NCBI GenBank assembly: GCA_947494975.1
Contig: CANLXA010000002.1
Coordinates: 372,001-436,000 of the forward strand
Length of the DNA stretch: 64,000 nt
Source of the DNA: an uncultured Roseicyclus sp.
Lineage (GTDB): Bacteria; Pseudomonadota; Alphaproteobacteria; Rhodobacterales; Rhodobacteraceae
Direction: 5' to 3'
In this document: positions 9,736 to 18,719 of the stretch, piece after piece
How the letters are laid out: each line of letters begins with the position of its first letter
Position numbering within the stretch: position 1 is the stretch's first letter
Made by a program: the position numbers and the translations under genes
Notes under the pieces: model-generated
Seen by the model: only the letters and a program-made list of their open reading frames with translations
What the model was told of the DNA's origin: nothing
Databases searched by the model: none

Positions 9736-10604
9736 CGCGCCTTGTCGCCCTGGTCTGCGTGGTGCTCGTGGCCTTCGCCTCCAACTCGATCCTCAACCGG
9801 ATGGCGGTGGGCGGTGGGGAGATCGATGCGATTGCATTCGCCAATATCCGCGCCGTGGCGGGCGCGGTCATGCTGGCGGGTCTGGTTTTGGGCAGGGGGC
9901 GGCGCTTGCCGCTGCTGGTGCCCGCCCGGATCGTGGGGGCGGGCAGCCTGACGCTGTATCTCATCGGGTTTTCCATCGCCTACATCCAGATCGATGCGGG
10001 CCTTGGCGCGCTGATCCTGTTTGGCGGGGTGCAGATCACGATGTTTGCGGGTAGCCTGATGGGCGGAGAACGCCCCCCGCCGGGCCGCTGGATCGGAGCG
10101 GCCATGGCCCTTGCCGGGCTGGCCTGGCTCAGCTGGCCCACCGGTGCGGCGGCCCTGCCGCCGGTGGCGGTTGTGGCGATGCTGCTGGCCGCCCTGGGCT
10201 GGGGCATCTACTCGCTGGCGGGCCGGACGGCCACCGATCCGATGGCGGAGACGGGGGCGAATTTCATCTGGTCGGTGCCGCTTCTGGCAGCAATTACGGT
10301 GATGTTGCCGGTCCAGATCGACGGGACGGACATGACCACCTGGGGCATCATCCTGGCGATCGTGGCGGGCGCGATCACATCGGGGTTGGGCTATGCGCTG
10401 TGGTACACGGTTCTGCCGCAACTGGGCGGAACCGTCTCGGCCCTTTTGCAGCTTCTGGTACCGATCATTGCCACCATCGCGGGCGTACTGTTGCTTGGCG
10501 AGGTGGTCACGTGGCGCATGATCGGGGCGGGCGCGGTGACGCTCGGTGGCATCGCCTACGGGCTGGGGGTGTTTCAGCGCAGGATCGGCTCCAGCGGATC
10601 GTAG
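9732..10604 (+). CDS. DMT-superfamily (EamA) transporter
   Basis: 290 residues from ATG 9732, which overlaps the phnM stop as ATGA; a longer upstream frame is only read-through of phnM sequence. There are about ten hydrophobic helices, in two EamA halves (first from MTRLVALVCVVLVAFASNS, second from AALPPVAVVAMLLAALGWG). These inner-membrane proteins export or import small metabolites; the substrate is unknown. Coupling to the dehydrogenase and PhnM-like genes suggests one transcript. The 3' end overlaps the convergent NUDIX gene by 31 bases. Confidence 0.88.
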   Translation: MTRLVALVCVVLVAFASNSILNRMAVGGGEIDAIAFANIRAVAGAVMLAGLVLGRGRRLPLLVPARIVGAGSLTLYLIGFSIAYIQIDAGLGALILFGGVQITMFAGSLMGGERPPPGRWIGAAMALAGLAWLSWPTGAAALPPVAVVAMLLAALGWGIYSLAGRTATDPMAETGANFIWSVPLLAAITVMLPVQIDGTDMTTWGIILAIVAGAITSGLGYALWYTVLPQLGGTVSALLQLLVPIIATIAGVLLLGEVVTWRMIGAGAVTLGGIAYGLGVFQRRIGSSGS

Positions 10605-11017
10605 AAGATCCCGTCCCCCCAGGCGATCTCGGCCAACGAATCCGGTTTCACCCGCAGCCCGGCCAGTTCCCCACGGGTCACCAGATGGCGTTCGGTCACC
10701 ACACCTTCGGGGTCGATCCAGTCCTGCATCAGCGTGCCGGAGATCAGCGCCACCCGGAAATACACATCCACCTGATGGAACCCGCGCGGCTCGTCGTGGA
10801 ACTCGTTCACAAGGCACGGCGCCCCCACGGCGATCTCCAAACCGGTTTCTTCATGGAACTCGCGGATCAGGTTGTCGGGAAGCGACGTGTGCGGCTCCAC
10901 CCCGCCGCCGGGCGCGCACAGAAGGTTGGATGTGCCGCCGGGCCAGGCATTCACAAGCAGAAGCCGGTTCTCGATCAGCAAAAGGCCGCGGACGGCAAGG
11001 CGGACGGGGCGAGACAT
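10574..11017 (-). CDS. NUDIX hydrolase
   Basis: 147 residues from ATG 11017; a TTG at 11053 would add 12 residues. The NUDIX box is readable as GGGVEPHTSLPDN then LIREFHEETGLEI (G-x5-E-x7-REUxEExGU, with Phe after the RE). It hydrolyses a nucleoside diphosphate linked to another moiety; the substrate is unknown. No convincing Shine-Dalgarno sequence is seen at either start. The 3' end is antisense to the last 31 bases of the EamA transporter gene. Confidence 0.85.
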   Translation of the reverse strand: MSRPVRLAVRGLLLIENRLLLVNAWPGGTSNLLCAPGGGVEPHTSLPDNLIREFHEETGLEIAVGAPCLVNEFHDEPRGFHQVDVYFRVALISGTLMQDWIDPEGVVTERHLVTRGELAGLRVKPDSLAEIAWGDGIFYDPLEPILR

Positions 11018-11093
11018 ATCGCGGACAGTGACGTTACGGTGATCGCGCGGCAAGCCCCTCGCGGGATGCCCGCGTATGTCCTATCTTAAATGC

Positions 11094-11825
11094 ATGATGA
11101 AACGCCTGCTTGCCGCGCTTGTCCTCTCCGCCCTGGCGGCCACGCCGCTGCGCGCAGATTGCGTGGTGCTGCTGCACGGGCTGGCGCGGTCCGAAACATC
11201 GCTGTTTTTGCTGGAGGAGCGTCTGGCGGCGCAGGGCTACACCGTCATCAATGCGGGCTACCCGTCGACCCGCGCGACCATCGCCGAACTGGCCGAGCAA
11301 TCGATCCCGCCCGCCTTGGCGCGCTGCGGGCTGACGCGCGTGCATTTCGTGACCCATTCCATGGGCGGCATCCTTGTGCGCTATTGGTTGGGCCGCCATG
11401 AACCCGCGTTTCTGGGCCGTGTCGTGATGCTGGCCCCGCCCAATGGCGGCTCGGAACTGGTGGATGTGTTCGGGCCGCTCGAGCCGTTCGAGTGGCTGAA
11501 CGGCCCGGCAGGAATGCAGCTGGGGACGGATCCGGGCGATCTGGTGAACCGGTTGGGCGAGGTGACGTTCGATCTGGGCGTGATCGCCGGAAACCGGTCG
11601 CTCAACCCGATCTATTCGGCGCTGATCCCCGGGCCCGACGATGGTAAGGTGGGCGTCGACAACACCCGCGTTGCGGGCATGCGCGACCATATCGTGCTGC
11701 CGACGACCCACACCTTCATGATGAACAACCCGCTGGTGATCGCGCAGGTCGAGGCCTATCTGGCCAATGGCGCCTTTGACGAGGATCTGGGCGTGATCGA
11801 GGCGATTGGCGACCTGATCGAATAG
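11094..11825 (+). CDS. Secreted alpha/beta hydrolase (lipase/PGAP1-like)
   Basis: About 243 residues from ATG 11094. A signal peptide ([19 protein letters not shown]) is followed by [13 protein letters not shown], the oxyanion region, and [14 protein letters not shown], the nucleophile elbow with Ser. Asp in [12 protein letters not shown] and His in LPTTHTFM near the C-terminus complete a plausible triad. It resembles the short acetyltransferase/lipase group of periplasmic esterases. The stop is 20 bases from that of convergent purK. Confidence 0.83.
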   Translation: MMKRLLAALVLSALAATPLRADCVVLLHGLARSETSLFLLEERLAAQGYTVINAGYPSTRATIAELAEQSIPPALARCGLTRVHFVTHSMGGILVRYWLGRHEPAFLGRVVMLAPPNGGSELVDVFGPLEPFEWLNGPAGMQLGTDPGDLVNRLGEVTFDLGVIAGNRSLNPIYSALIPGPDDGKVGVDNTRVAGMRDHIVLPTTHTFMMNNPLVIAQVEAYLANGAFDEDLGVIEAIGDLIE

Positions 11826-11844
11826 AGGTTTTTCCGCGTTTCGC

Positions 11845-12909
11845 CTATGCCGGGCCGGTCACGCGGTTGATATGGCCCATCTTGCGCCCGGGGCGGGTTT
11901 CGGATTTGCCATACAGGTGGATCTGGACGCCGGGCTCACCGGCCAGGGCCGCCGCGCGCTCCACATCCTCGCCGATCAGGTTCTCCATCGTGACATTGGC
12001 GTGGCGCGTGCCGTCGCCGAGCGGCCAGCCGGTGATAGCGCGGATATGCTGCTCGAACTGGTCGACGGCGCAGCCCGCCTGCGTCCAATGCCCGGAATTG
12101 TGCACGCGCGGGGCGATTTCGTTCACCACGAGGCCCGCCGGCGTCACGAAAAGCTCCACCCCCAGAACACCGACATAATCGAGCGCCGTCAAAATGCGCG
12201 AGGCGATCAGGACGGCATCGGTGCGCAGGGTGGCAGAGATCGCCGCGGGAACCGTCGTGACGGACAGAATACCATCCTGGTGGACGTTCTCGCCCGGATC
12301 GAAGACGGCAACCGCCCCGTCCTGCCCGCGGGCTGCGATCACGCTGATCTCCTTGGAGAAATCGACGAAACCCTCGGCGATGGCAGGCGCCCCGCCAAGG
12401 CTTGCAAAGGCGGCCTCGGCCCCATCGGGGGCCATGATGCGGGCCTGCCCCTTGCCGTCATAGCCAAAGCGCCGGGTCTTGAGGATGGCGGGCGTGCCGG
12501 TGGCCGACAACGCGGCGTGCACGTCACTGCCCAGGGGCGCGAAGGGGGCGGTGGCCAGGCCCTGATCGCGCAGGAACGCCTTTTCGATCAGGCGATCCTG
12601 GCTTGTCTCCAGGGCGCGCCGGTCGGGGAACAGCGGGGTGGTGCCGGAAAGGGCGTCAAGCGCGTCGGCGGGGATGTTCTCGAACTCGAAGGTGATGACA
12701 TCGCAGGCCTCAGCAAAGGCGCGCAGTGCATCGAGATCGTCGTATCCCGCCTGCGTCCACCTATGGGCGACATCGGCGGCGGGGGCGCTGCCGGGCTCGA
12801 AAACATGGGTCTTGTAGCCCAACCGTGCGGCGGCCATGGCCAGCATGCGGCCCAATTGACCGCCGCCCAGGATGCCGATGGTGCTGCCCTGCGCGAGGGG
12901 CTCAGTCAT
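11845..12909 (-). CDS. purK: 5-(carboxyamino)imidazole ribonucleotide synthase
   Basis: 354 residues, ATP-grasp. [20 protein letters not shown] at 8-27 is the PurK N-terminal Rossmann-like motif; [14 protein letters not shown] near 150 is the ATP-binding loop; [27 protein letters not shown] and VTMENLIGE are signature elements. It carboxylates AIR with bicarbonate and ATP in purine synthesis. Its start overlaps purE by 8 bases, so the two are translated together as a purEK operon. Confidence 0.95.
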   Translation of the reverse strand: MTEPLAQGSTIGILGGGQLGRMLAMAAARLGYKTHVFEPGSAPAADVAHRWTQAGYDDLDALRAFAEACDVITFEFENIPADALDALSGTTPLFPDRRALETSQDRLIEKAFLRDQGLATAPFAPLGSDVHAALSATGTPAILKTRRFGYDGKGQARIMAPDGAEAAFASLGGAPAIAEGFVDFSKEISVIAARGQDGAVAVFDPGENVHQDGILSVTTVPAAISATLRTDAVLIASRILTALDYVGVLGVELFVTPAGLVVNEIAPRVHNSGHWTQAGCAVDQFEQHIRAITGWPLGDGTRHANVTMENLIGEDVERAAALAGEPGVQIHLYGKSETRPGRKMGHINRVTGPA

Positions 12910-13384
12910 CTTGCGGCACCTCGGGGATCGAGGCGCTCAGATCGGCGCGCCATGTGTCCAGACGCGCGGCAAGGTCCGGATCATCGTTGGCAAGGATCGC
13001 CGCCGCCATCAGCCCCGCATTGGCCGCACCGGCGACCCCGATTGCCATGGTCGCCACGGGATATCCGCGCGGCATCTGCAAGATCGAATAGAGGCTGTCG
13101 ACACCCGACAGCGCCCTGGTCTGGACCGGCACGCCGATCACGGGAATGCGGGTTTTCGAGGCCATCATGCCGGGAAGATGCGCCGCCCCGCCCGCGCCCG
13201 CGATAATGACCTTCAGGCCGCGATCCACGGCCGATGTGCCAAAATCCCACAGCCGGTCGGGCGTGCGATGGGCCGAGACGATGCGCGTCTCATAGGGCAC
13301 ATCCAGCGCGTCGAGCATCTGGGCGGCCTCGCGCATGGTGGGCCAGTCGGATTGCGAACCCATGATGATGGCGACCTGAACCAT
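12902..13384 (-). CDS. purE: N5-carboxyaminoimidazole ribonucleotide mutase
   Basis: 160 residues with the class I PurE signature near the start: [14 protein letters not shown] (residues 4-17), SAHRTPDRL (about 38-46, catalytic His), and [11 protein letters not shown] (about 69-79). It shifts the carboxylate of N5-CAIR to give CAIR, the step after PurK. It is the first gene of the purEK pair and overlaps purK by 8 bases. The ATG at 13384 is followed at once by the conserved strand. Confidence 0.95.
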   Translation of the reverse strand: MVQVAIIMGSQSDWPTMREAAQMLDALDVPYETRIVSAHRTPDRLWDFGTSAVDRGLKVIIAGAGGAAHLPGMMASKTRIPVIGVPVQTRALSGVDSLYSILQMPRGYPVATMAIGVAGAANAGLMAAAILANDDPDLAARLDTWRADLSASIPEVPQDD

Positions 13385-13481
13385 GTGCGGATGTCCCCCT
13401 GTTCGGAACCGCGCACTATAGCGGCGCGCGCGACGGCCTCAAGCGATGTTGCGCGCGCGGGGTGCAGAAAACCGGCCCGGC

Positions 13482-13700
13482 TCAGGCGATGATATCGGGC
13501 GTCAGTTCATCCTCGATCCGCGCGATCTGATCCTTCAGCGTCAGCTTTCGGGTCTTCAGGCGCTTGAGGGTCAGCTGGTCGGGGTTCACGGCCTCGTGGA
13601 GCGCATCAATCGCCGCGTCCAGATCGCGATGCTCGCGGCGCAGGACCTGCAGCTTCACACGCAGCACATCTTCGTGGGTCATCTCCGAGGGCGCGTTCAT
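13482..13700 (-). CDS. YdcH family protein (DUF465)
   Basis: 72 residues from ATG 13700, preceded by AAGGA about 10 bases upstream; ATG 13727 would add nine. The sequence is a helical hairpin rich in charged residues: LRREHRDLDAAIDALHEA and LTLKRLKTRKLTLKDQIAR, typical of DUF465. Function is unknown. It stands alone between purE and the divergent hsp20 gene. Confidence 0.82.
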   Translation of the reverse strand: MNAPSEMTHEDVLRVKLQVLRREHRDLDAAIDALHEAVNPDQLTLKRLKTRKLTLKDQIARIEDELTPDIIA

Positions 13701-13758
13701 GGGCTCTTGTTCCTTGCTCCGAGCCATTAAGATAGCCGCAATCCCGGGCCCGGCAAAG

Positions 13759-13788
13759 CCTTGCGTGCGCGCCTTCCGCTCCCCATAT
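13759..13788 (+). promoter_or_regulatory. RpoH-like heat-shock promoter of hsp20
   Basis: CCTTGCG at 13759-13765, 15 bases, then CCCCATAT at 13781-13788, close to the RpoH consensus CTTGAAA-N13-15-CCCCATnT. It stands 71 bases before the hsp20 start. Confidence 0.55.
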
Positions 13789-13858
13789 CAGGATCATGCC
13801 CGTCTTGCCGAATGCGGGAGGCTGGCCAATGCAGATCGCTTTTGAAGGATGTGCGTCC

Positions 13859-14281
13859 ATGACGAAACTGACCCTGGGGTCCCACCCCTTTCTTCTGGGG
13901 TTCGATCAGCTGGAACGGCTGGTGGAGCGGACCGCAAAATCTGGAAATGAGGGCTATCCGCCCTACAATATCGAGCAGCGGGGCGACAGCGCCTATCGCA
14001 TCACCCTGGCCGTGGCCGGGTTCGCCGATGCCGACCTCTCCATCACGGTGGAGGATCGCCAGCTGGTGATCCGCGGGAAGCTGCATGATGGCGACGATGG
14101 CCGCGTCTTCCTGCACCGCGGCATTGCCACACGGCAGTTTCAGCGCAGTTTCGTGCTGGCCGATGGTGTCGATGTGGCGGGCGCGACCCTGGAACACGGG
14201 CTGCTGCACGTCGATCTGACGCGCGCCATCCCCGACAGCGTCGTGCAGACCATCAAGATCCAGCCCGGAGGAGGCGCGTAA
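13859..14281 (+). CDS. Small heat shock protein, Hsp20/IbpA family
   Basis: 140 residues from ATG 13859 (GAAGGA about 10 bases upstream). The frame opens earlier at 13796, but homology begins at TLGSHPFLLGFDQLERLVER, the usual start in this order. The alpha-crystallin domain runs from YPPYNIEQRGDSAYRITLAV to the IPDSVVQTIKIQ end, with GIATRQFQRSFVLADGV as the core and the conserved ALEHGLL motif seen as TLEHGLLHVDL. It is an ATP-independent holdase. It ends in TAATG, sharing a base with the DUF1150 gene. Confidence 0.93.
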   Translation: MTKLTLGSHPFLLGFDQLERLVERTAKSGNEGYPPYNIEQRGDSAYRITLAVAGFADADLSITVEDRQLVIRGKLHDGDDGRVFLHRGIATRQFQRSFVLADGVDVAGATLEHGLLHVDLTRAIPDSVVQTIKIQPGGGA

Positions 14282-14505
14282 TGACCCAGAAACACGACAT
14301 GACGGCGACGGATCAGCGGATCGTCTATATTCGCAAAGTGGACGTGGCCGACCTCCCCGAGGACGTGCAGGTGCGCGCACGGGGGCTGGAATCGCTTTAT
14401 GCGATCGGCGCCGAGACCGGCGAGCAGATTGCCCTCGTCAAGGACCGGAAGCTGGCCTTCCTCGTGGCGCGCCAGAACGACCTGAAGCCCGTCAGCGTCC
14501 ACTAA
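14281..14505 (+). CDS. DUF1150 family protein
   Basis: 74 residues, starting in the overlap TAATG with hsp20. RIVYIRKVDVADLPEDVQ and ETGEQIALVKDRKLAFLVAR match DUF1150, which in Rhodobacterales and Rhizobiales commonly follows an Hsp20 gene. The coupling suggests a stress role alongside Hsp20, but no activity is known. The stop is 10 bases from the stop of the convergent antiporter gene. Confidence 0.88.
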   Translation: MTQKHDMTATDQRIVYIRKVDVADLPEDVQVRARGLESLYAIGAETGEQIALVKDRKLAFLVARQNDLKPVSVH

Positions 14506-14514
14506 ACCGCCTTG

Positions 14515-16458
14515 TCAGCCCGCGTCCGGTTTCGGCCGGGCGCCCGTGGCGCGGATCTCGGCGATTTCCACCCTCAATTCTTCCTGGAATTTCGGCCCGA
14601 TCTCGCGCACCCGGGCGAGGTATTCTTCGTTCTCATGGGGCGGGACGCCCATTTTGTGCACATCGGCGATCAGCAACATGCTTTCGCGGTCACGGTCGTT
14701 GAACGCGTCGATCATCGCGGTTGCGGTATCGCGCTCCACCCCCATCGCCTCGAAGGCAGAGCGGCCCATGCGCAGCGTGCTGTCATAGGTCTCGCGGATG
14801 ATGTCGCGGCAGCCATGATACCACAGGTCGTAGACGTGGTCGCGATCAAGCGCGCGGGCGATCACGTGCAGGTCCGGGAAGGTCTGCGTGGCGTAGGACA
14901 CGATCTGATTGATCCCCTCGCGGTCATCGATGGCCACGATCAGGATATCGGCCTCCGAGATGCCCGCGGCGTTCAGCAGGTCGGGCCGCCGCGCATCGCC
15001 GAAGTAATTCTTCACGCCGAAGCGCTCCATGATCTCCAACCGCCGGGAATTGTAGTCGATCACGGTTGTCTCGTGACCGCCCGCACGCAGGATCCGGTCC
15101 ACCAGGCCGCCCACGCGCCCGGCGCCTGCGATGATGATCTTGGCATCGCCCGGAATATCGTCGGCCTGCCGGGCCTCGGTTTCCGTGTAACGCGGCGCGA
15201 TCACGCGATCGTAGAAGATGAACAGCCCCGGCGTCAGCAGCATCGAGAGCGCCACGACCAGCAGCAGGATGTCCGAAAGGCCCTGCGGGATCACGCCGTT
15301 GGCGACGGTGAACGACAGCAGCACGAAGCCGAATTCGCCCGCCTGCGCCAGCGCCAGCGCCATCAGCCATTTGTCCGCGCCCCGGATCTGGAAGATGCGC
15401 GCAAGGATCAGAAGGATCAGCGCCTTGAGCGCCATGAGCCCCACGGTCATGCCCAGAACGGCCAGGATGTTATCGGCCAGAAGGCCGAAATTGATCGACG
15501 CGCCCACGGTCATGAAGAACAGCCCCAGAAGGAGGCCGCGGAACGGGTCGATGTCGGATTCCAGCTCGTGACGATAGGCCGAATTGGCCAGCACGACACC
15601 GGCCAGGAATGTGCCAAGCGCGGGCGACAGGCCCACAAGGCTCATCAGCAGGGCGATGCCGATCACCAGCATCAGGGCGGCCGCTGTGAACAGCTCCCGC
15701 AGGTTGGCCGCCGCGATGAACCGGAAGAGGGGGCCCGTCAGGAGCGAGCCGCCCACGATGACCGCGCCAATCGCGCCGAGGTTCACCAGCGCGGTCTGCC
15801 AGCCATTGAGGCCCGCCACCAGGCTCATGGAGGCACCGTGATCGCCACCGTCACCGTGGTCATCCACCGCGCCGTGGTCCGCATCGGTGCCGTGGCCGGC
15901 ATCGGCCCCATGGCCCGCCGCATCGACGCCCAGATCCATCATCTCCGGCATCGCCAGAAGCGGCAGGAAGGCCAGCATCGGGATCACGGCAATGTCCTGG
16001 GTCAACAGGACGGAGAAGCTGCCTTGCCCGCCATCGGACTTCAAAAGCCCCTTCTCGCCAAGCGTTTGCAGGACAATCGCGGTGGAGGACAGGGCAAAAA
16101 CCATGCCCACGGCAAGGGCGATCTGCCACGGCTGCCCCAGCGCGATGCACACCCCCATCACCGCCAGCGTCGTGAGGGCCACCTGCCCCCCGCCCAAGCC
16201 GATCAACTGCCCCCGCATGTCCCACAGGGATTTCGGCTGCAGCTCAAGACCCACCAGAAACAGCATCATCACCACGCCGAATTCCGCGAAATGCTGGATC
16301 GAGATAACATCGACCCCCAGCACGCCGAGAAGCGGCGAAATCACGATCCCCGCGATCAGGTAGCCAAGCACCGAGCCGAGGCCGAGGCGGCTGGCAATCG
16401 GCACCGCGATCACCCCGGCAATCAGGAAGATGGTGGCGAGCAGAAGGAAATCGGTCAT
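14515..16458 (-). CDS. CPA2-family cation:proton antiporter (Kef-type) with TrkA-N domain and His-periodic insert
   Basis: 647 residues. Residues about 1-400 are the Na/H exchanger membrane domain (about 12 helices; FALSSTAIVLQTLGEKG and LLTQDIAVIP are CPA2 hallmarks). About 425-560 is a TrkA-N Rossmann domain (IIIAGAGRVGGLVDRIL). Residues 181-208 form an unusual loop with His at 183, 189, 195, 201 and 207, exactly six apart, mixed with Asp and Gly. It is probably a K+/H+ antiporter; the loop may bind divalent metal. It converges on the DUF1150 gene. Confidence 0.9.
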   Translation of the reverse strand: MTDFLLLATIFLIAGVIAVPIASRLGLGSVLGYLIAGIVISPLLGVLGVDVISIQHFAEFGVVMMLFLVGLELQPKSLWDMRGQLIGLGGGQVALTTLAVMGVCIALGQPWQIALAVGMVFALSSTAIVLQTLGEKGLLKSDGGQGSFSVLLTQDIAVIPMLAFLPLLAMPEMMDLGVDAAGHGADAGHGTDADHGAVDDHGDGGDHGASMSLVAGLNGWQTALVNLGAIGAVIVGGSLLTGPLFRFIAAANLRELFTAAALMLVIGIALLMSLVGLSPALGTFLAGVVLANSAYRHELESDIDPFRGLLLGLFFMTVGASINFGLLADNILAVLGMTVGLMALKALILLILARIFQIRGADKWLMALALAQAGEFGFVLLSFTVANGVIPQGLSDILLLVVALSMLLTPGLFIFYDRVIAPRYTETEARQADDIPGDAKIIIAGAGRVGGLVDRILRAGGHETTVIDYNSRRLEIMERFGVKNYFGDARRPDLLNAAGISEADILIVAIDDREGINQIVSYATQTFPDLHVIARALDRDHVYDLWYHGCRDIIRETYDSTLRMGRSAFEAMGVERDTATAMIDAFNDRDRESMLLIADVHKMGVPPHENEEYLARVREIGPKFQEELRVEIAEIRATGARPKPDAG

Positions 16459-16619
16459 GGCACGGCCCCGGAGCTAGGTCGTCTCACCAAACGTGCTGAG
16501 GCCGGGAATGGCAATATGTGTCGGTTTCGGTCCGGTGTCCGGTGCAGGGAGCGAAGTGGTGCGCCCATGGTCGCCGTGCGGGACAAAACCACGGCTCGCC
16601 GACGCGTCGTCGACGTCAT

Positions 16620-16856
16620 TCAATCTATCGGGATCACCTCGAACTCAACCAGGTCGCTCCAGCTCAGAAACCACTCATCGAAAAGCTCCGGCGAGTTCGT
16701 CTCCATGAGCTGGTAGCAAATCGAGCGGTCCTTGTTTGCCCAGGAATTGAGGTAGTGAAGTCCAACCGGAAGCAATCGGCCTTTGCTGTGATATCTTTCA
16801 TAGGCCGCATCCCAGCAATCCGCTTTGAACCGCTCGATCACCATGTATGTCTGCAT
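16620..16856 (-). CDS. DUF3303 family small protein
   Basis: 78 residues from ATG 16856 (AGGTGG lies upstream); a start six codons earlier is possible. MQTYMVIERFKADCWDAAYE, GRLLPVGLHYLNSWAN and FDEWFLSWSDLVEFEVIPI match DUF3303, a ferredoxin-like-fold family of unknown function. It is separated from nadE by 40 bases on the same strand. GC content is visibly lower than the neighbours, so it may be a later arrival. Confidence 0.8.
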   Translation of the reverse strand: MQTYMVIERFKADCWDAAYERYHSKGRLLPVGLHYLNSWANKDRSICYQLMETNSPELFDEWFLSWSDLVEFEVIPID

Positions 16857-16895
16857 GTCTACCCCACCTATCACCGCACGGCAAAGCCAAGCGCC

Positions 16896-18563
16896 TCAGC
16901 CCTGCCCGTTGTCGCGCCAGCGGTTCACGATCGGGTAGCGCCGGTCGAGCCAGAAGGCGCGGGGGGTCAGCCGGGCGCCGGGCGCGGACTGGAAGCGCTT
17001 GTATTCGCTGATATAAATCAGCCCCTCAACCTTCTTGACCCATTCGCGGTCATACCCCATCGCCACCACGTCGGCGACGGAGGCCTCCTTGTCGATCAGC
17101 ATTTCCAGCATCACGTCGAGGTCGGAATAGGGCGGCAGCGAATCCTCGTCCTTCTGATCCTCGCGCAACTCTGCCGTCGGCGGCTTGTCGATCACGCGTG
17201 GCGGGATCACCTCGCCCGCGGGGGCCAGCATCCAGCCCCGGTGTTCGCGGTTACGCCAGCGGCAGGTTTCGAACACGCGGGTCTTGTAGAGGTCCTTTAT
17301 CGGGTTATAGCCGCCCGCCATGTCGCCGTAGATCGTGGCATAGCCCACCGCCACCTCGGATTTGTTGCCCGTCGTCAACAGCATGGAGCCGAACTTGTTC
17401 GAGAGCGCCATCAACATCACGCCGCGCAGGCGGGATTGGATGTTCTCCTCGGTCACGTCGGCCTCCAGCCCTTCGAACAGGGGGGCGAGCGCCTCGGTCA
17501 CGGCCTCCCGCGCAGGCGTGATCGGAACGGTATCGAGCCGACAGCCAAGGCGCGTCGCCACGTCGGTGGCATCGTCGAGCGAGATCTGTGACGTGTAGCG
17601 CGACGGCAGCATCACGCAATGCACGTTCTCGGGCCCGATGGCATCGGAGGCAATCGTGGCCACCAGGGCGGAATCGATCCCGCCGGACAGGCCCAGAACA
17701 ACCTGCTTGAACCCGGTCTTGCGCAGGTAATCGCGCAGCGCCTCCACCATCACGCGGTAATCGGCCTCCCACGCATCGGGCAGCGGAGCTTTCGCGCCGG
17801 GCAGGGCCACCCAGCCGTCATCCGTCCGCTCGAAATCCACGTGTTCCACCGCGGCTTCGAATTGTGGCATCTGGTGGGTCAGCACGCCGTGGGGGTTCAA
17901 CACGAAGGACGCGCCATCGAACACCTGGTCGTCCTGCCCGCCCAGAAGGTTCAGATAGGCGGCGGGCAGCCCGGTTTCGATCACCCGCGACACGACGATG
18001 GATTGCCGCAACTCCACCTTGTTGCGGTGATAGGGGGAGCCATTGGGGATCAGCAGGATCTCGGCCCCGGATTCCTGCAATGTCTCGCAAACATCCTCGA
18101 ACCACGCATCCTCGCAAACCGGGATGCCGACGCGCACGCCGTTGATCGAGACCGGCCCCTGCGGATTGGCGGAATGGTAATACCGGACTTCGTCGAAGAC
18201 CTGATAGTTGGGCAGATGATGTTTGAGGATCGTGGCCGTGATCTCGCCGCCCTCGCAGATGTAATAGGCGTTGAACGGCTTGTCCGCGCCCCAGAGCGGC
18301 CCGCCGATGCCAAAGGCCGGGCCGTCGGCGCAATCGGCGGCCAACTGTTCGATGACGCGCCGCACATCGGCGGCGAAGGCCGGTTTCATCACCAGGTCCT
18401 GCAGCTGGTAGCCGGTGATGAACATCTCGGGGAAAGCGATGAAATCGGAGCCAGCGGCCTTGGCGGCCTCCCACGCGTCACGGGCCTGCCGGGCATTTCC
18501 GCCCAGATCACCAACGGTTGCGTTGAGTTGCGCCATCGTCAGGCGGAATCGATCGGCCATCAT
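16896..18563 (-). CDS. nadE: Glutamine-dependent NAD+ synthetase
   Basis: 555 residues with two domains. The N-terminal nitrilase-like glutaminase spans about 1-270: FIAFPEMFITGYQ (Glu), and VGIPVCEDAWFEDVC (catalytic Cys). The synthetase domain has VVLGLSGGIDSALVATIA, the SGGxDS pyrophosphate loop, and GNKSEVAVGYATIYGD. It amidates deamido-NAD with ammonia from glutamine. GGAGG is 6 bases before ATG 18563. Confidence 0.95.
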   Translation of the reverse strand: MMADRFRLTMAQLNATVGDLGGNARQARDAWEAAKAAGSDFIAFPEMFITGYQLQDLVMKPAFAADVRRVIEQLAADCADGPAFGIGGPLWGADKPFNAYYICEGGEITATILKHHLPNYQVFDEVRYYHSANPQGPVSINGVRVGIPVCEDAWFEDVCETLQESGAEILLIPNGSPYHRNKVELRQSIVVSRVIETGLPAAYLNLLGGQDDQVFDGASFVLNPHGVLTHQMPQFEAAVEHVDFERTDDGWVALPGAKAPLPDAWEADYRVMVEALRDYLRKTGFKQVVLGLSGGIDSALVATIASDAIGPENVHCVMLPSRYTSQISLDDATDVATRLGCRLDTVPITPAREAVTEALAPLFEGLEADVTEENIQSRLRGVMLMALSNKFGSMLLTTGNKSEVAVGYATIYGDMAGGYNPIKDLYKTRVFETCRWRNREHRGWMLAPAGEVIPPRVIDKPPTAELREDQKDEDSLPPYSDLDVMLEMLIDKEASVADVVAMGYDREWVKKVEGLIYISEYKRFQSAPGARLTPRAFWLDRRYPIVNRWRDNGQG

Positions 18564-18719
18564 GTATCCTCCGGCATCTGCTGAACCGTCATATCACCTT
18601 CACGTCTGCGGCCAAGCGCCAAGCGGATGCCACGGCTGGCATAAGGCGTTGCGCCAAGCGTTAACGTCACCTAGCTTTGCCGCAGAAATGAACAACATCT
18701 CCGTTGAGGGGGGCGCAGG

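Noticed and set aside
14512-16716. A 734-residue plus-strand open frame opposite the first CPA2 antiporter gene
   Set aside because: It is His/Gln/Arg-rich with no known motif, and arises from high GC codon bias opposite a clear membrane transporter gene.
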